Shown piece after piece: positions 5,086-5,870 of a stretch of 5,870 nt of DNA (within the stretch, counting starts at the first letter, position 1; every line of letters begins with the position of its first letter). The notes under the pieces were generated by a model. The model saw only the letters and a program-made list of their open reading frames with translations. It did no database searches and was not told where the DNA came from. The DNA comes from Gorillibacterium sp. GTDB taxonomy: Bacteria > Bacillota > Bacilli > Paenibacillales > NBRC-103111. Position numbers and translations under genes: made by a program. The stretch covers positions 1 to 5,870 of the forward strand of contig JACMJI010000229.1 of NCBI GenBank assembly GCA_014380705.1, given 5' to 3'.

Positions 5086-5870
5086 ATGCGCTGGCACGAA
5101 ATTACAATAAGTACAACAGAAGAAGCTATTGAGATGACCGCTAATTTTATGCATGAATTGGGAGCAGGGGGCGTTTCCATTGAGGAATCCGGCACTCTGA
5201 ACAAAGTTCGTGACACCACATATGGCGAGCTGTATGATCAGCCACTTAACGATATACCCGAAGGTCAAGCCGTCATTAAAGGTTATTTTGAAGCGGGGAT
5301 GGATCCAGAGGATCTGGTACGGAGTCTGACAACAGCAGTCTTAGGACTTAAAGCGTTCGATATTGATCCAGGCAACCCTGTTGTAGAAGCGAAGGAAGTG
5401 GATGACTCCGACTGGGCCGATGCATGGAAGCAGTATTTTAAACCAATACGCATTACCGAAAGACTGACAATCAAGCCATCGTGGGAGGATTATACACCGC
5501 AGGCTGGAGAAATTATATTGGACCTCGATCCGGGAATGGCCTTTGGGACGGGAACACATGCCACAACTTCACTCTGTCTAAAATCTATTGAAAAGCAGAT
5601 TCGCCCCGGCGATGAAATTATCGATGTAGGAACGGGTTCAGGTGTCCTTGCGATTGCGGCTGTAAAGCTAGGGGCCAAAAGCGTTCTTGCGCTTGATCTT
5701 GATCCGGTTGCTGTGACTGTCGCCAAAGAGAACGTGGAACGCAATGGGTTATCAGCTCAGATCAATGTCCAGTTGAGTGATCTACTCGGCGTATTGCAGC
5801 AGAACAACGACCAGCACACACTTGGCATTACGCTTCCCGTTCGTGTGGTTGTGGCCAATATTCTGGCGGA
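5086..5870 (+). CDS. prmA: PrmA, ribosomal protein L11 methyltransferase (3'-truncated)
   Basis: This S-adenosylmethionine-dependent enzyme methylates amino groups of ribosomal protein L11. The frame is open from ATG 5086 to the window edge, giving 261 residues; the family is usually about 310-320, so some 50-60 residues are missing. The N-terminal L11-recognition domain (about 1-100) begins MRWHEITISTTEEAIEMTANFM. The linker DSDWADAWKQYFKPIRI (107-123) and LDLDPGMAFGTGTHATT (145-161) follow; the latter usually ends HPTT, here His-Ala. The Rossmann methyltransferase core has SAM motif I, IIDVGTGSGVLAIAA (178-192), the acidic ribose-binding strand LALDLDP (201-207), and VVVANILA (254-261), start of the NILA(D) catalytic-loop motif, exactly at the edge. 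prmA normally follows dnaJ in Firmicutes; here two small genes and two terminators separate them, and it has its own promoter. Confidence 0.96.
   Translation, partial: MRWHEITISTTEEAIEMTANFMHELGAGGVSIEESGTLNKVRDTTYGELYDQPLNDIPEGQAVIKGYFEAGMDPEDLVRSLTTAVLGLKAFDIDPGNPVVEAKEVDDSDWADAWKQYFKPIRITERLTIKPSWEDYTPQAGEIILDLDPGMAFGTGTHATTSLCLKSIEKQIRPGDEIIDVGTGSGVLAIAAVKLGAKSVLALDLDPVAVTVAKENVERNGLSAQINVQLSDLLGVLQQNNDQHTLGITLPVRVVVANILA

Overview
The window comes from a Gram-positive, spore-former-type Firmicute, most likely Paenibacillaceae (Paenibacillus or a close relative). Three things suggest this: the DnaK and DnaJ sequences, the strong AGGAGG-type ribosome binding sites with frequent GTG/TTG starts, and the gene order grpE-dnaK-dnaJ-(small genes)-prmA, a variant of the Bacillus hrcA-grpE-dnaK-dnaJ-prmA heat-shock operon. 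Every supported gene is on the + strand. No mobile element, CRISPR array, tRNA or rRNA is visible.

Layout. Positions 1-378 hold the 3' end of a chaperonin gene. Its product resembles archaeal/eukaryotic-type (group II/III, thermosome-like) chaperonins more than GroEL, and its 5' part is much more GC-rich than the rest of the window. grpE (423-1010), dnaK (1098-2939) and dnaJ (3042-4163) follow. A long imperfect hairpin (2975-3023) lies between dnaK and dnaJ, and a strong intrinsic terminator (4171-4218) lies just after dnaJ. Positions 4219-4437 carry no gene but hold two or three further inverted repeats. Next come a 54-codon gene resembling YfhD-family small proteins (4438-4602) and an overlapping 121-residue unknown protein (4595-4960), closed by a second terminator (4982-5023). 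The last gene is prmA (5086 to the window end, 3'-truncated), with its own likely sigma-A promoter whose -35 box overlaps that terminator's T-run.

How the parts work together. GrpE, DnaK and DnaJ form the Hsp70 folding cycle: DnaJ delivers clients and stimulates ATP hydrolysis, DnaK binds the client, and GrpE exchanges the nucleotide. A thermosome-like chaperonin 44 nt upstream of grpE would join Hsp70 and a lid-independent Hsp60 machine in one transcription unit, an arrangement reported for the bacterial 'group III' chaperonins of some Firmicutes. PrmA (ribosomal protein L11 methyltransferase) is a conserved neighbour of dnaJ in Firmicutes but here appears to be transcribed separately. The most notable observations are the archaeal-like chaperonin in the dnaK operon, its deviant composition, a DnaK that breaks a nearly invariant Hsp70 signature (Ile/Met-Pro replaced by Thr-Leu), and the structured spacers.
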